Source: Lysobacteraceae bacterium P
Lineage (GTDB): Bacteria > Pseudomonadota > Gammaproteobacteria > Xanthomonadales > Xanthomonadaceae
Assembly: GCA_005503055.1 (NCBI GenBank)
Contig: SCOX01000003.1
Span: 283,614 to 347,613, forward strand
Direction: 5' to 3'
Length of the DNA stretch: 64,000 bases
Below the pieces are notes generated by a model. The model was not told the origin of the DNA. It did no database searches and saw only the letters and a program-made list of their open reading frames with translations. The position numbers and the translations under genes were made by a program. Shown piece by piece: positions 1-9,724 of the stretch (within the stretch, counting starts at the first letter, position 1; every line of letters begins with the position of its first letter).

Positions 1-67
1 GCCGGCGGATCGTGCGGCGCCGCGGCCGAAGGCGTCGGATTGTCGCATGGGGTGCGATAATCGCCGC

Positions 68-835
68 ATGAACGATTCCAGCCAGAAGCCGGACTCCGGC
101 ACGACCCATTTCGGTTTCCGCGACGTGCCCAAGGGCGAGAAGCAGAAACTCGTCGGCCAGGTGTTCTCGTCGGTGGCGCAGAACTACGACCTGATGAACG
201 ACCTCATGTCGATGGGCGTCCACCGCGTGTGGAAACGCTACTTCGTCGGCACGGCGCAGGTGAAGCGCGGCGACCGCGTGCTCGACCTGGCCGGCGGCAC
301 CGGCGACATCGCCCTGCTGCTGCGCGACAGGGTGGGCGCGTCGGGCAGCATCGTGCTGGGCGACATCAACGGTTCGATGCTGCGCGTCGGCCGCGATCGC
401 ATGACCGACATGGGCAAGGTCGCCGGCTTCGAATACGTGCAGATGAACGCCGAGAAGCTGCCCTTCCCGGACGGCTCCTTCGACCTGGTGACCATCGCCT
501 TCGGTCTGCGCAACGTCACCGACAAGGACGCCGCGCTGCGCGAGATGCACCGCGTGCTGAAGGTCGGCGGACAGGCGCGCGTGCTGGAGTTCTCGGAAGT
601 GAAGGCCGACTGGTTCAAGCCGATCTACGACTTCCATTCCTTCAAGATCCTGCCGCGCCTGGGCAAGCTGTTCGCCAACGACGCCGACAGCTACCAGTAC
701 CTGGCCGAAAGCATCCGCAAGCATCCGCCGCAGGATGAGTTGAAGGCGATGATGCAGGCGGCAGGCTTCGCGCGCTGCGACTATCGCAACCTGTCGGCGG
801 GGATCGTGGCGATCCATACCGGCTACAAGGTCTAG
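68..835 (+). CDS. ubiE: Ubiquinone/menaquinone biosynthesis C-methyltransferase UbiE
   Basis: SAM-dependent methyltransferase that C-methylates the benzoquinol ring in ubiquinone synthesis (and demethylmenaquinol where present); cytosolic. The 255-residue product has the usual family length (E. coli 251). It shows the N-terminal THFGF segment, the family signature [11 protein letters not shown] (about 40-50), SAM motif [11 protein letters not shown] (71-80), [10 protein letters not shown] further on, and the C-terminal GYKV. An ATG 21 bases upstream is in frame, but the start used here matches the family N-terminus better. It is the first gene of the window, and no partner gene is visible on its 5' side. 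Confidence 0.97.
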   Translation: MNDSSQKPDSGTTHFGFRDVPKGEKQKLVGQVFSSVAQNYDLMNDLMSMGVHRVWKRYFVGTAQVKRGDRVLDLAGGTGDIALLLRDRVGASGSIVLGDINGSMLRVGRDRMTDMGKVAGFEYVQMNAEKLPFPDGSFDLVTIAFGLRNVTDKDAALREMHRVLKVGGQARVLEFSEVKADWFKPIYDFHSFKILPRLGKLFANDADSYQYLAESIRKHPPQDELKAMMQAAGFARCDYRNLSAGIVAIHTGYKV

Positions 836-1007
836 GACGGCGCCACCGACGGGCGACGGCGTGCGGCCGCGGCAGGCGGCCGGTTCAGCCGTGGACGTCG
901 GCCGGGCAGGGCCATCGGGTCGCTTTCGGGCGTCCGGTGGGAGGGGGCCTCGGGTCGCGCCGGAGGCGCTAAACTCGGCCGCTCACCCGCCAGAACCGGT
1001 CCAACGC

Positions 1008-2948
1008 ATGCGTTATTCGATCCTGACCCTGTGCCTCGCCGCCGCCCTCGCCGCCGGTTGTTCGCGCGACGCCGCGCCGCCCGCCGATACCGCGAACAAG
1101 GACGCCGCCGCCGTGACCGCTTCCGGCCAGAAGGCCGTCGCCGAAGTCGACGAGTACTCCTATTCCGAGCCTCACAAGGTCCGCATCGAAGACCTCGCGC
1201 TCGAACTGAAGGTCGACTTCGACAAGAAGGAACTCGGCGGCAGCGCGACCTACACGCTGGACTGGACCGATCCCAAGGCGACGCAGCTCATCCTCGACAC
1301 GCGCGACATCACCGTCGAGAAGGTCGTGGGCGAGCGTGCCGACGGCAAGTGGGAAGACCTCACCTTCGCCCTGGCCGACAAGGACAAGGTGCTGGGCAAC
1401 AAGCTCACCATCGAATCGCCGCAGCGCAACGCGCGCATCCGCGTGACGTACCACACCTCGCCGGAGGCTTCGGGCCTGCAGTGGCTCACGCCGGAGATGA
1501 CGCAGGGCAAGAAGTCGCCCTTCATGTTCAGCCAGTCGCAGCAGATCCACGCACGCTCGTGGGTGCCGCTGCAGGACACGCCGCGCGTGCGCTTCACCTA
1601 CACCGCGCACGTGACTTCGCCGCAGGACACCATGGTGCTGATGAGCGCCGACAACGATCCCAAGGCGGCGCGCGACGGCGACTACAGCTTCAAGATGCCG
1701 CAGAAGATCCCGTCGTACCTGCTGGCGATCGCCGCGGGCGACCTCGCGTTCCAGCCGATCAGCGACCGCGCCGGCGTGTGGGCCGAGCCGGGCATGGTGA
1801 AGAAGGCCGCCGACGAGTTCGCCGACACCGACAAGATGATGCAGACGGCCGAACGCCTGTACGGCCCGTATCGCTGGGAGCGTTACGACATCCTCGTGCT
1901 GCCGCCGTCGTTCCCGTACGGCGGCATGGAGAACCCGCGCCTGACCTTCGCCACGCCGACGGTGATCGTGGGCGACAAGTCGCTGGTGTCGCTGGTCGCG
2001 CATGAACTGGCGCACAGCTGGTCGGGCAACCTGGTGACCTTCTCCACGCCAAAGGACAGCTGGCTCAACGAAGGTTTCACCAGCTACGTCGAGAACCGCA
2101 TCGTCGAGGACCTGTACGGCAAGGAAGCGGCCGACATGGAGAAGGTGATCTCGCGCAACGAGCTGGCCGCCGAATACAAGGAGCTGGATCCGAAGCTGCA
2201 GGTGCTGGCGCTGCGTCCGGGCACGTTGTCCGATCCGGACGGCGCGAGCAGCTCGACCGTGTACACCAAGGGCGCGTGGTTCCTGCAGTTCCTGGAAGAG
2301 CGCTACGGCCGCGAAGCGTTCGATCCGTTCCTGAAGGAGTACTTCAACCACTTCGCGTTCCAGTCGATCCCGACCACGAAGTTCATCGAGTACGCCAAGG
2401 CCAACCTGCTCGCCAAGTACCCGGGCAAGGTGACCGAAGCCGAGCTCGACCAGTGGATCTACGAGCCTGGCGTGCCGGACAGCGCGCCGAAAACCGTCTC
2501 GCCGCGTTTCGACGCGGTCGACGCCGCGCGCAAGGCGTGGCTCGACACCGGCACGCTGCCGGCCGGCGACGCCACCGCGAAGTGGAGCACGCAGGAATGG
2601 GTGCACTTCCTCGACGGTATGCCGCAGGTGCTCAAGCCCGAGCAGCTCGCCGCGCTGGACCAGGCCTTCCACTTCACCGGTACGCCGAACGGCGAGATCG
2701 CGCAGCGCTGGTATCCGCTGGCGGTGCGCAGCGGCTACACGCAGGCGAACGCGGCAGCGGCCGAGTTCATCAGCCGCGTCGGCCGTCGCAAGCTGGTCAT
2801 GCCGACCTACAGCGAACTGGTGAAAACGCCCGCGGGCCTGAAGCTGGCCGAGGACACCTTCGCCAAGGCACGCGCGGGCTACCACCCGATCACCACGCAG
2901 TCGGTGGAAGAAACGATCGCGAAGGCGAAGCAGCCGGCGAAGTCGTAA
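1008..2948 (+). CDS. M1 family metallopeptidase, LTA4-hydrolase/ColAP-like, predicted lipoprotein
   Basis: Zinc aminopeptidase of the gluzincin M1 family, predicted to act at the periplasmic face of the envelope. The product is 646 residues. A lipoprotein signal with lipobox LAAGC (Cys18) leads it, so the ATG at 1008 is preferred over the earlier in-frame start. The GGMEN exopeptidase motif is at 305-309, HELAH at 332-336 and the third zinc ligand Glu at 355, giving the expected HExxH-18-E spacing. The C-terminal third resembles the helical leukotriene A4 hydrolase C-terminal domain. Related enzymes remove N-terminal residues from peptides; the substrate here is not known. It stands alone and is followed by a dispersed repeat. 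Confidence 0.93.
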   Translation: MRYSILTLCLAAALAAGCSRDAAPPADTANKDAAAVTASGQKAVAEVDEYSYSEPHKVRIEDLALELKVDFDKKELGGSATYTLDWTDPKATQLILDTRDITVEKVVGERADGKWEDLTFALADKDKVLGNKLTIESPQRNARIRVTYHTSPEASGLQWLTPEMTQGKKSPFMFSQSQQIHARSWVPLQDTPRVRFTYTAHVTSPQDTMVLMSADNDPKAARDGDYSFKMPQKIPSYLLAIAAGDLAFQPISDRAGVWAEPGMVKKAADEFADTDKMMQTAERLYGPYRWERYDILVLPPSFPYGGMENPRLTFATPTVIVGDKSLVSLVAHELAHSWSGNLVTFSTPKDSWLNEGFTSYVENRIVEDLYGKEAADMEKVISRNELAAEYKELDPKLQVLALRPGTLSDPDGASSSTVYTKGAWFLQFLEERYGREAFDPFLKEYFNHFAFQSIPTTKFIEYAKANLLAKYPGKVTEAELDQWIYEPGVPDSAPKTVSPRFDAVDAARKAWLDTGTLPAGDATAKWSTQEWVHFLDGMPQVLKPEQLAALDQAFHFTGTPNGEIAQRWYPLAVRSGYTQANAAAAEFISRVGRRKLVMPTYSELVKTPAGLKLAEDTFAKARAGYHPITTQSVEETIAKAKQPAKS

Positions 2949-2970
2949 GCGGTCCGAAGCCGCGGGTTTG

Positions 2971-3096
2971 CCCTCCCCCTGCTCGCAGGGGGAGGTTGGG
3001 AGGGTAACGAGGCGCACAGCGCCGAGGTCACCGCACGAAGCTCGCCGCTGACGCGGCTTCGCAACCCCAACCCTCCCCTGAATGCAGGGGAGGGAG
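2971..3096. repeat. Two-hairpin dispersed repeat, copy 1
   Basis: A module of about 125 bp bounded by two strong hairpins: CCTCCCCCTGCTCGCAGGGGGAGG-type at the left and CCCTCCCCTGaaTGCAGGGGAGGG-type at the right. The interior carries GAGGCGC..AGCGCCGAG and GCGGCTTC. A clear inverted copy lies at 28876-28992. It looks like a MITE-like or REP-like intergenic element. Its left hairpin could also end transcription of the M1 peptidase gene. Confidence 0.8.
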
Positions 3097-3121
3097 ACGC
3101 CGGACGGGAGGGAGATCACGC

Positions 3122-4090
3122 TTGCGCCATCGAACGCTGCGTACATTCGCCATCGCGCTCCTCGCGCTGCTGCTCCTCGCCGCCGCGCTGCTGTGGCGCA
3201 ATCCGTACGCGATCATCAGCGGCGACTTCACGCGGCAACGCATCGCCGCCGGCTTGTCCGCGAAGGACGTCGAGATCGACGGCCACCGCTGGGCCTACGC
3301 CTACAGCGACGACGCGCCGCCCGGTGCGCCCACCGTCGTCATGCTGCACGGCTTCACCGGCAGCAAGGAGAACTGGTACGCCGTCGCGCGCCAGCTGCGT
3401 GGCAAGTACCGCCTCGTGATCCCCGATCTTCCCGGCTGGGGCGAGAGCCAGCGCATCGAACGCGACGACTACGGTTTCCGCGCGCAAAGCGAACGCACCG
3501 CGCGTTTCATCGATGCGGTGTCGCCGGACGCAGGAGTCGTGCTGCTCGGCCATTCGATGGGCGGCGGCATCGCCGCACTCACCGCCGCCCGACATCCGCA
3601 TCGGGTCGCGCGCCTGGGCCTGATCGACGCCGCCGGCGTACGTTTTCGCGACAACCGCTTCGGCATCGACGTGCTGGCGGGGAAGAATCCGTTCGGCGTC
3701 AGCGACGAGGCGACGTTGGCGCGTTACCTCGACACGGTGTTCTTCGACGATGAGGCCAAGCCCGTCATTCCCTGGCCGGTCGATCGCATCTACATCGGGC
3801 GCCGCAGGCAGGACGCCGCATTCGAGCAACGCGTGCTCGACCGCATCGGTCGCGGTGGCGAGCGCTTCCTGCCCGGCGAGGAGGCGGTGCGCATCGAGCA
3901 GCCGACGCTGCTGCTATGGTGCCGCCAGGACGCGGTGATCGACGCCAGCGCGCTCGATCTGTACGCACTGCGCATCCCACACGCGCAACGCGTGCTGCTC
4001 GACGGCTGCGGCCACATGTCGATTCTGGAAAAGCCCGACGCGGTCGCCCGCGCCGTGACCACGCTGATCGAACGAGGAACCTCACGATGA
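3122..4090 (+). CDS. Alpha/beta hydrolase (lipase/esterase-like) with N-terminal membrane anchor
   Basis: Serine hydrolase of 322 residues. An N-terminal hydrophobic segment (about residues 6-22) anchors or exports it. The body shows HGFTGSKENW (oxyanion region), the nucleophile elbow GHSMGG with Ser145, and a terminal GCGHMS with His298. The segment CRQDAVID before it probably supplies the acid. The layout resembles Moraxella lipase-3-type esterases, but the substrate cannot be told from sequence. The start codon is TTG, preceded by a purine-rich GGGAGGGAG that overlaps the edge of the upstream repeat. Its stop overlaps the next gene by ATGA, so the two are probably translationally coupled. 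Confidence 0.85.
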   Translation: MRHRTLRTFAIALLALLLLAAALLWRNPYAIISGDFTRQRIAAGLSAKDVEIDGHRWAYAYSDDAPPGAPTVVMLHGFTGSKENWYAVARQLRGKYRLVIPDLPGWGESQRIERDDYGFRAQSERTARFIDAVSPDAGVVLLGHSMGGGIAALTAARHPHRVARLGLIDAAGVRFRDNRFGIDVLAGKNPFGVSDEATLARYLDTVFFDDEAKPVIPWPVDRIYIGRRRQDAAFEQRVLDRIGRGGERFLPGEEAVRIEQPTLLLWCRQDAVIDASALDLYALRIPHAQRVLLDGCGHMSILEKPDAVARAVTTLIERGTSR

Positions 4091-4809
4091 AGCACACCGC
4101 ACTGCAGATATCGGTCATCGTGCTGGCCGGCGCGCTCGCCGCGTGCCAGCCGGCGCCCGATCCCAAGGCCGAAGCGGCCGCGCAGGCCGCCGCGCAGGAG
4201 CAGGCCGCGCAGGAGATGGCGAAGGCGTTCGACGCCGAATACGGCAAGCAGAACTGGGAACTGGCGCGCGCGCACGGCGACGTGCTGATGTCGAAGTTTC
4301 CGACCAGTGCCGCGGCCGCAGCCATCGAAGCGCGCTACCAGGAAGTGAAGGACAAGGCCGCGCATTCGCGCGAACAACGTCGCACCGCCGCACTGTGGAC
4401 GTACCAGTCGCAGCCGGTGAAGGGTGGCGAACAGGTCTCCGCATCGATCTACGCGAGGGATTCGGTGGACACCGACGGCAGCGGCCCGCGTCCGGTGCAG
4501 CTGATCTTCCGCGACCGCCCCGAGTGGGGGCGCAGCAGCTACCTCGTGCTGGAGAAGGGCGACTTCGACTGCTACGGCGGCTGCAAGGTGAAGCTGAAGG
4601 TCGACGACGCCGCGCCCAAGCCGGTGGACGCCAGCCGCCCGAAGACCGACGAGGCCATCGCGATGTTCATCGAGGACGAGAAGATGCTGTGGAAGACGGT
4701 GAAGGGCGCGAAGGTCATCGCCATCGAATTCCCGGTGAAGGCGGGCGGCACGCGCACCGCGGTGTTCGAAGTCGCCGGACTGGAGCCGTCGCGCATGCCG
4801 AAGTGGTAG
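4087..4809 (+). CDS. Hypothetical lipoprotein
   Basis: 240-residue predicted lipoprotein (signal peptide ending LAAC, Cys20), followed by an Ala/Gln/Glu-rich stretch that may form a coiled coil (about 28-45). The rest is soluble with a YGGCKVKLKVDD-type beta segment. I do not recognise a named family; part of it recalls proteins predicted to act at the outer-membrane or periplasmic surface. It overlaps the lipase-like gene by ATGA and is probably co-expressed with it. Confidence 0.75.
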   Translation: MKHTALQISVIVLAGALAACQPAPDPKAEAAAQAAAQEQAAQEMAKAFDAEYGKQNWELARAHGDVLMSKFPTSAAAAAIEARYQEVKDKAAHSREQRRTAALWTYQSQPVKGGEQVSASIYARDSVDTDGSGPRPVQLIFRDRPEWGRSSYLVLEKGDFDCYGGCKVKLKVDDAAPKPVDASRPKTDEAIAMFIEDEKMLWKTVKGAKVIAIEFPVKAGGTRTAVFEVAGLEPSRMPKW

Positions 4810-5051
4810 GGATGGCCGGGCAGGGCGATCCGTAGCCGGTTGCGGTGCGCGAGGGACGGCGGCGATGTCACCGAGCGAGGCTCTCCAAACCATGACGCCG
4901 TCTTACGCATCGGCTTCGTAAGCTCCGGATCGATGCCGGACGAAACCCCGTGCATCGGGCGGCGCAGGCATCGGACGCACGCGCCGGGTCACCAGCGACG
5001 CGGCCGCGAGCGAACGCAGCCGCGGACGCCGCCATCGAGGCGGAGGACATC

Positions 5052-5519
5052 ATGCTCTCCCCACGTCTGCACAACCTGCTCGATGCCGGGCAGACGCCGT
5101 ACACGACGCTGACGCATCCGCGCACGATCACCGCGCACGAGACCGCATCGGCCGCGCGCGTGGAGCCGAACCATTTCGCCAAGACGGTGATGATCAAGGC
5201 CGACGGACGCCTGGCCATGGTGGTGATGCCCGCGGCGTATCGCGCCGATCTCTACCGCCTGTCGCTCGCACTGGGCGGCATTCCGGTGGAATTGGCCGAA
5301 GAGAGCGAATTCCGCGAAGCGTTCTCCGATTGCGAGCCCGGTGCCATGCCGCCGTTCGGGCATCTGTACGGCATGCCGGTGTACGTCGATTCGCGCCTGG
5401 CGCACCAGGACGAGATCGCCTTCAACGCCGGCAACCACACCGAAGTGGTGCGCATGCCGTATCAGGAATTCGAACGCCTGGCCGCGCCGGAAATGCTCTG
5501 GCTCGCTCACATGATGTGA
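5052..5519 (+). CDS. YbaK/EbsC (ProX-like) aminoacyl-tRNA editing domain protein
   Basis: 155-residue stand-alone trans-editing domain. Members hydrolyse mischarged tRNA (for example Cys-tRNAPro or Ala-tRNAPro) in the cytosol. The fold is recognisable from FAKTVMIKADGRLAMVVMPA, with the conserved lysine after FAKT, and the terminal GNHTEVVRMPYQEFERL. The start used gives the compact family length and follows GGAGGACATC; an upstream in-frame start would only add a low-complexity basic leader. Which tRNA it edits cannot be decided here. A repeat block follows directly. Confidence 0.87.
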   Translation: MLSPRLHNLLDAGQTPYTTLTHPRTITAHETASAARVEPNHFAKTVMIKADGRLAMVVMPAAYRADLYRLSLALGGIPVELAEESEFREAFSDCEPGAMPPFGHLYGMPVYVDSRLAHQDEIAFNAGNHTEVVRMPYQEFERLAAPEMLWLAHMM

Positions 5520-5524
5520 GTGGG

Positions 5525-5730
5525 GCGTCGGGATTGGAGATTCGGGATTCGCGGAAGCGCCGCTGTTGCGACGTGACGCCGCTGTGCGGCGTCGGGATTC
5601 GGGATTCGGGATTGGAGATTCGGGATTCGCGGAAGCGCCGCTGTCGCCAATCCCGAATCCCGATTCTCGAATCCCGGCCTTTCCCAATCCCGAATCCCGA
5701 TTCTCGAATCCCGGCTTTTCCGATTCCCGG
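5525..5730. repeat. Xanthomonadaceae GGGATTCGGGATT/AATCCCGAATCCC repeat cluster
   Basis: Two near-identical direct copies of a unit containing GGATTGGAGATTCGGGATTC and GGAAGCGCCGCTGT (about 5528-5565 and 5608-5644) are followed by two direct copies of the opposite-sense unit, AATCCCGAATCCCGATTCTC then GAATCCCGGC (about 5647-5683 and 5684-5720). The whole block can fold into a large stem between the convergent ybaK and kinase genes, and may serve as a bidirectional terminator. A fragment of the same family is at 8129-8160. Confidence 0.85.
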
Positions 5731-5732
5731 CC

Positions 5733-6665
5733 TTACAGCGCGTATCCGAACTGCTGCTTGAACTGCTCGCTGAACTCGTCGAAGTCGAAGCGCTGGTTCT
5801 GCGTGCCCGGGTGTTCGACCTTCAGTGCGCCCATCAGGTTGCCCATGCGGCCGATGGTGAGCCAGTCGTGGCCCTTCTCGATGCCGTAGATCAGGCCGGC
5901 GCGGAATGCGTCGCCGCAACCGGTCGGATCGGTCACGCGGCGCTCGTGCGCGGGCGGGATGTCGTAGGTCTTTTCCGGCGTGTGGATCTGCGAGCCGTGC
6001 GGGCCGCGCGTGGTGATGTAGGCCTTCACGCGCTTGACGATGTCGTTCTCGCTCCAGCCGGTGCGTTCCTGCAGCAGGTTGGACTCGTAGTCGTTGACGG
6101 TGACGTACTGCGCCAGCTCGATGAAGTTGCGCAGTTCCTCGCCGTTGAACAACGGCATGGCCTGGCCCGGATCGAAGATGAAGGGAATGCCGGCGTCGGC
6201 GAATTCCTGCGCGTTCTGCAGCATGCCTTCGCGGCCATCGGGACTGACGATGCCGAACGTCACGCCCTTCACGTCGCGCACGTGGTTCTCGTACGAACGC
6301 ATCATCGCGCCAGGATGGAACGCGGTGATCTGGTTGTTGTCGTGATCGGTGGTGATGAAGGCCTGCGGCGTGAACAGCTCCTCGATCTCCTTCACCTGCG
6401 ACAGGTTGATGCCCTGCTGCTCGAAGTGCTCGCGATAAGGCCCGAAATCCTGGCCGACGGTGGCCATCGGGATCGGGTCGCCGCCGAGCAGCTTGAGGTT
6501 GTAGGCGATGTTGCCGGCGCAGCCGCCGAACTCGCGGCGCATCCGCGGCACCAGGAACGACACATTCAGGATGTGCACCTTGTCCGGAAGGATGTGGTTC
6601 TTGAACTGGTCCGGGAACACCATGATGGTGTCGTAGGCCAGCGAGCCGCAGATGAGTGCAGACAT
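5733..6665 (-). CDS. PfkB family carbohydrate/adenosine kinase
   Basis: 310-residue ribokinase-family sugar or nucleoside kinase, cytosolic. The N-terminal signature GGCAGNIAYNL and the C-terminal PfkB signature DPTGCGDAFRAG (246-257, catalytic Asp252 in the anion hole GCGD) are both intact. The phenotype resembles the group often named adenosine kinase in Xanthomonadales; the phosphoryl acceptor is inferred only from that. It is transcribed divergently from mreB and converges with ybaK over the repeat cluster. Confidence 0.87.
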   Translation of the reverse strand: MSALICGSLAYDTIMVFPDQFKNHILPDKVHILNVSFLVPRMRREFGGCAGNIAYNLKLLGGDPIPMATVGQDFGPYREHFEQQGINLSQVKEIEELFTPQAFITTDHDNNQITAFHPGAMMRSYENHVRDVKGVTFGIVSPDGREGMLQNAQEFADAGIPFIFDPGQAMPLFNGEELRNFIELAQYVTVNDYESNLLQERTGWSENDIVKRVKAYITTRGPHGSQIHTPEKTYDIPPAHERRVTDPTGCGDAFRAGLIYGIEKGHDWLTIGRMGNLMGALKVEHPGTQNQRFDFDEFSEQFKQQFGYAL

Positions 6666-6848
6666 CAGGAAATACCCAGGTCGAGAGGCCGGCCGCAGGT
6701 CGGTGTGCGGCGGTTGCGTAGAGTCGCGGGACGGCGGCCCAGTGCCGCGCGGGCGCTAGGGTAGCCGCTGGGGGCGCCCACCACCAGCTGGGCGCGCCGG
6801 GCCCGGCGGCGGTCCGGGGCCGGCACTGACCCGAAACGTGACGGGGCA

Positions 6849-6863
6849 GGGCACGAAGTGCCC
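6849..6863. other. Perfect short hairpin GGGCAC-GAA-GTGCCC
   Basis: A 6-bp perfect inverted repeat with a 3-base loop in the 299-bp gap between the kinase and mreB, followed 13 bases later by a run of six T. It lies just upstream of the proposed mreB promoter. It may be an operator or a weak terminator; nothing decides between them. Confidence 0.4.
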
Positions 6864-6882
6864 GTAAATGCAGGTTTTTTCC

Positions 6883-6911
6883 TTGCTCGACAAGGGGGCG
6901 GTTGTTAGGCT
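6883..6911 (+). promoter_or_regulatory. Putative sigma-70 promoter of the mre/mrd cluster
   Basis: TTGCTC, a 17-base spacer and TAGGCT, ending 53 bases before the mreB ATG. Both boxes keep the most conserved positions (TTG... and TA...T). It is inferred from spacing and position only. Confidence 0.4.
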
Positions 6912-6964
6912 AGCGAACCCCTCACGCGCCTCTCACGCCCCCACCTTTCGACGGCCGATCCTAG

Positions 6965-8011
<1,047 letters not shown>

Positions 8012-8128
8012 GTGATGTGGGGATTCGCGACCGGGGGCCCGGGGTTCGTCCGCTCCCTGTCCTGAATCACGCCGGTCGAAGTTCCCCAGGGTGTCGCGCG
8101 CGCGATCGTTCAGGTCGCGGCGCGTTGC

Positions 8129-8160
8129 CCAATCCCTAATCCCGAATCGCGAATCCCGGC
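8129..8160. repeat. AATCCCGAATC-type repeat fragment
   Basis: Contains CCCAATCCCTAATCCCGAATC and GCGAATCCCGGC, the same family as the block at 5525-5730. It lies between mreB and mreC, ending four bases before the mreC ATG, so it replaces the normal ribosome-binding region. The weak Shine-Dalgarno context of mreC may reduce its expression relative to mreB. Confidence 0.75.
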
Positions 8161-8164
8161 TTTC

Positions 8165-9241
8165 ATGCCCACCTACGCCGGCCCTCCCGCTTCCGCACGT
8201 TCCGGTGACGTGGCCGGCACGCTGCGCCTGCTCGCCTATCTGGCGCTGGCGGTGGTGCTCATCGTCCTGGATCACCGCGGCGGCTGGCTGACGCAGGCAC
8301 GCCGGCAGGTGTCCCTGCTGGTGCAGCCGCTGTGGATGGTCGCCGGTTGGCCGGGGCAGGTGGTCGGACGGATCAGCGAGGACGCCGGAACGCTCACCCA
8401 GCTCACCGCCGAGAACCGCCGGCTGCGCAACGAGCTGATGCTCAATCAGGCGCGCATGGCCCGTTTGCAGACGCTGGCCGCCGACAACGCCCGCCTGCGC
8501 GGCCTGCTGGACGCGGCCGATCGGGGCCGTCTCGACGTGGTGCTGGCGCCGGTGCTCGACGTCGACCTCGATCCGACACGCCAGCGCCTGGTCCTGGACG
8601 CCGGCACGCGCGACCAGGTGAAGGTCGGCCAGAACGTGATCGATTCCGGCGGCCTGCTGGGGCAGATCATCGCCGTGACCCCCATGTACGCCAACGTGCT
8701 GCTGCTCACCGATCCCTCGCACGCGGTGCCCGTGGCCGTGGCACGCAACGGCGTGCGGTTGGTGGTCTACGGCGAAGGACGCAGCGACGTGCTGCGCCTG
8801 ACCAGCGTGCCGCTTTCCAGCGACGTCAAGGTCGGCGACGTGCTGGTGACTTCGGGCCTGGGCGGTCGCTTCGCCCCCGGGTTCCCGGTCGGCACGATCG
8901 CGTCGCTCAAGCCCGACGACTCCCGTGCCTTCCTCGTCGGCGAAGTGAAGCCGGCGGCCCAGCTCGATCGCGGGCGCGAAGTGCTCGTGCTGCTGTCGAT
9001 GCCCAACCCGCTGCCGGGCGCGACCGCGTTCACGCCGGGCGATCCCATGTCGGCTTCCGCGCCGCCGGCCGCGGGTGGCGCCGCAGCAACCCCGCCCGCA
9101 GCCGGTACGCCGAATGCGGTCCCGGCCGCAGGCGCGGCGCCGGCCCCCGCACCGGCTGCGTCTGCCCGTCCAGCGGCAGCGCGCACGCCTCCGGCGACAC
9201 CGCAACCGCCACAAACACCGCCGCCGGAGGGCCGCCGATGA
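8165..9241 (+). CDS. mreC: Rod shape-determining protein MreC
   Basis: 358-residue bitopic inner-membrane protein whose periplasmic part links MreB to PBP2/RodA. A single membrane segment (about 22-38, LRLLAYLALAVVLIVL) is followed by a coiled coil (about 75-118) and the double beta-barrel core. From about residue 295 the C-terminus is a long Ala/Pro-rich low-complexity tail not found in E. coli MreC. It overlaps mreD by ATGA, so translation is probably coupled. Confidence 0.95.
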   Translation: MPTYAGPPASARSGDVAGTLRLLAYLALAVVLIVLDHRGGWLTQARRQVSLLVQPLWMVAGWPGQVVGRISEDAGTLTQLTAENRRLRNELMLNQARMARLQTLAADNARLRGLLDAADRGRLDVVLAPVLDVDLDPTRQRLVLDAGTRDQVKVGQNVIDSGGLLGQIIAVTPMYANVLLLTDPSHAVPVAVARNGVRLVVYGEGRSDVLRLTSVPLSSDVKVGDVLVTSGLGGRFAPGFPVGTIASLKPDDSRAFLVGEVKPAAQLDRGREVLVLLSMPNPLPGATAFTPGDPMSASAPPAAGGAAATPPAAGTPNAVPAAGAAPAPAPAASARPAAARTPPATPQPPQTPPPEGRR

Positions 9242-9723
9242 GCCGCGCCCGTCCGCAATGGGGATTGCCGGTCAGTGTCGTGGTGGCGCTGCTGCTGGGC
9301 CTGCTGCCGCTGCCTCCGGTCCTGCAGCCGCTGCGTCCGTACTGGCTGGCGCTGGCGCTGGCGTACTGGGTAATCGAAGACCCCGACCACGTCGGCCTCG
9401 GCGTCGCGTTCGTGATCGGCCTGATCGGCGATCTGGTCTACGGCGGACTGCTCGGCGAACACGCGCTGCGCCTGGTGGTGATGGCGTACATCCTGCAGCG
9501 CTTCCGCGCGCGGCTGAGGTTCTTCCCGATGTCGCAGCAGGCGCTGGCGATCGGCGGCCTGCTGCTCAACGACCGCATCGTCACGGCCGCCATCCACCTC
9601 ACCGTGGGCGCGCCAACGCTGCCGGCGTCCTTCTGGCTCGCGCCCCTGACGGGCATGCTGGCCTGGCCGCTGGTGTACGTCGGACTGGACTCGCTGCGCC
9701 ATGGCCGATGGAGGGCGCGCTGA
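9238..9723 (+). CDS. mreD: Rod shape-determining protein MreD
   Basis: 161-residue polytopic membrane protein (about five or six hydrophobic segments) of the elongasome. LRPYWLALALAYWVIEDPDHVG and GLIGDLVYGGLLGEHALRL match the MreD family, and length matches E. coli (162). It starts inside the mreC stop and its TGA lies one base before the mrdA start. It is thought to help assemble the MreCD-PBP2-RodA complex. Confidence 0.95.
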   Translation: MSRARPQWGLPVSVVVALLLGLLPLPPVLQPLRPYWLALALAYWVIEDPDHVGLGVAFVIGLIGDLVYGGLLGEHALRLVVMAYILQRFRARLRFFPMSQQALAIGGLLLNDRIVTAAIHLTVGAPTLPASFWLAPLTGMLAWPLVYVGLDSLRHGRWRAR

Positions 9724-9724
9724 G

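Noticed and set aside
969..3146. 725-residue open frame antisense to the M1 peptidase gene
   Set aside because: High-GC genes leave long open frames on the other strand. Composition is Arg/Gly/Leu-rich with no family motif, and the sense gene is certain.
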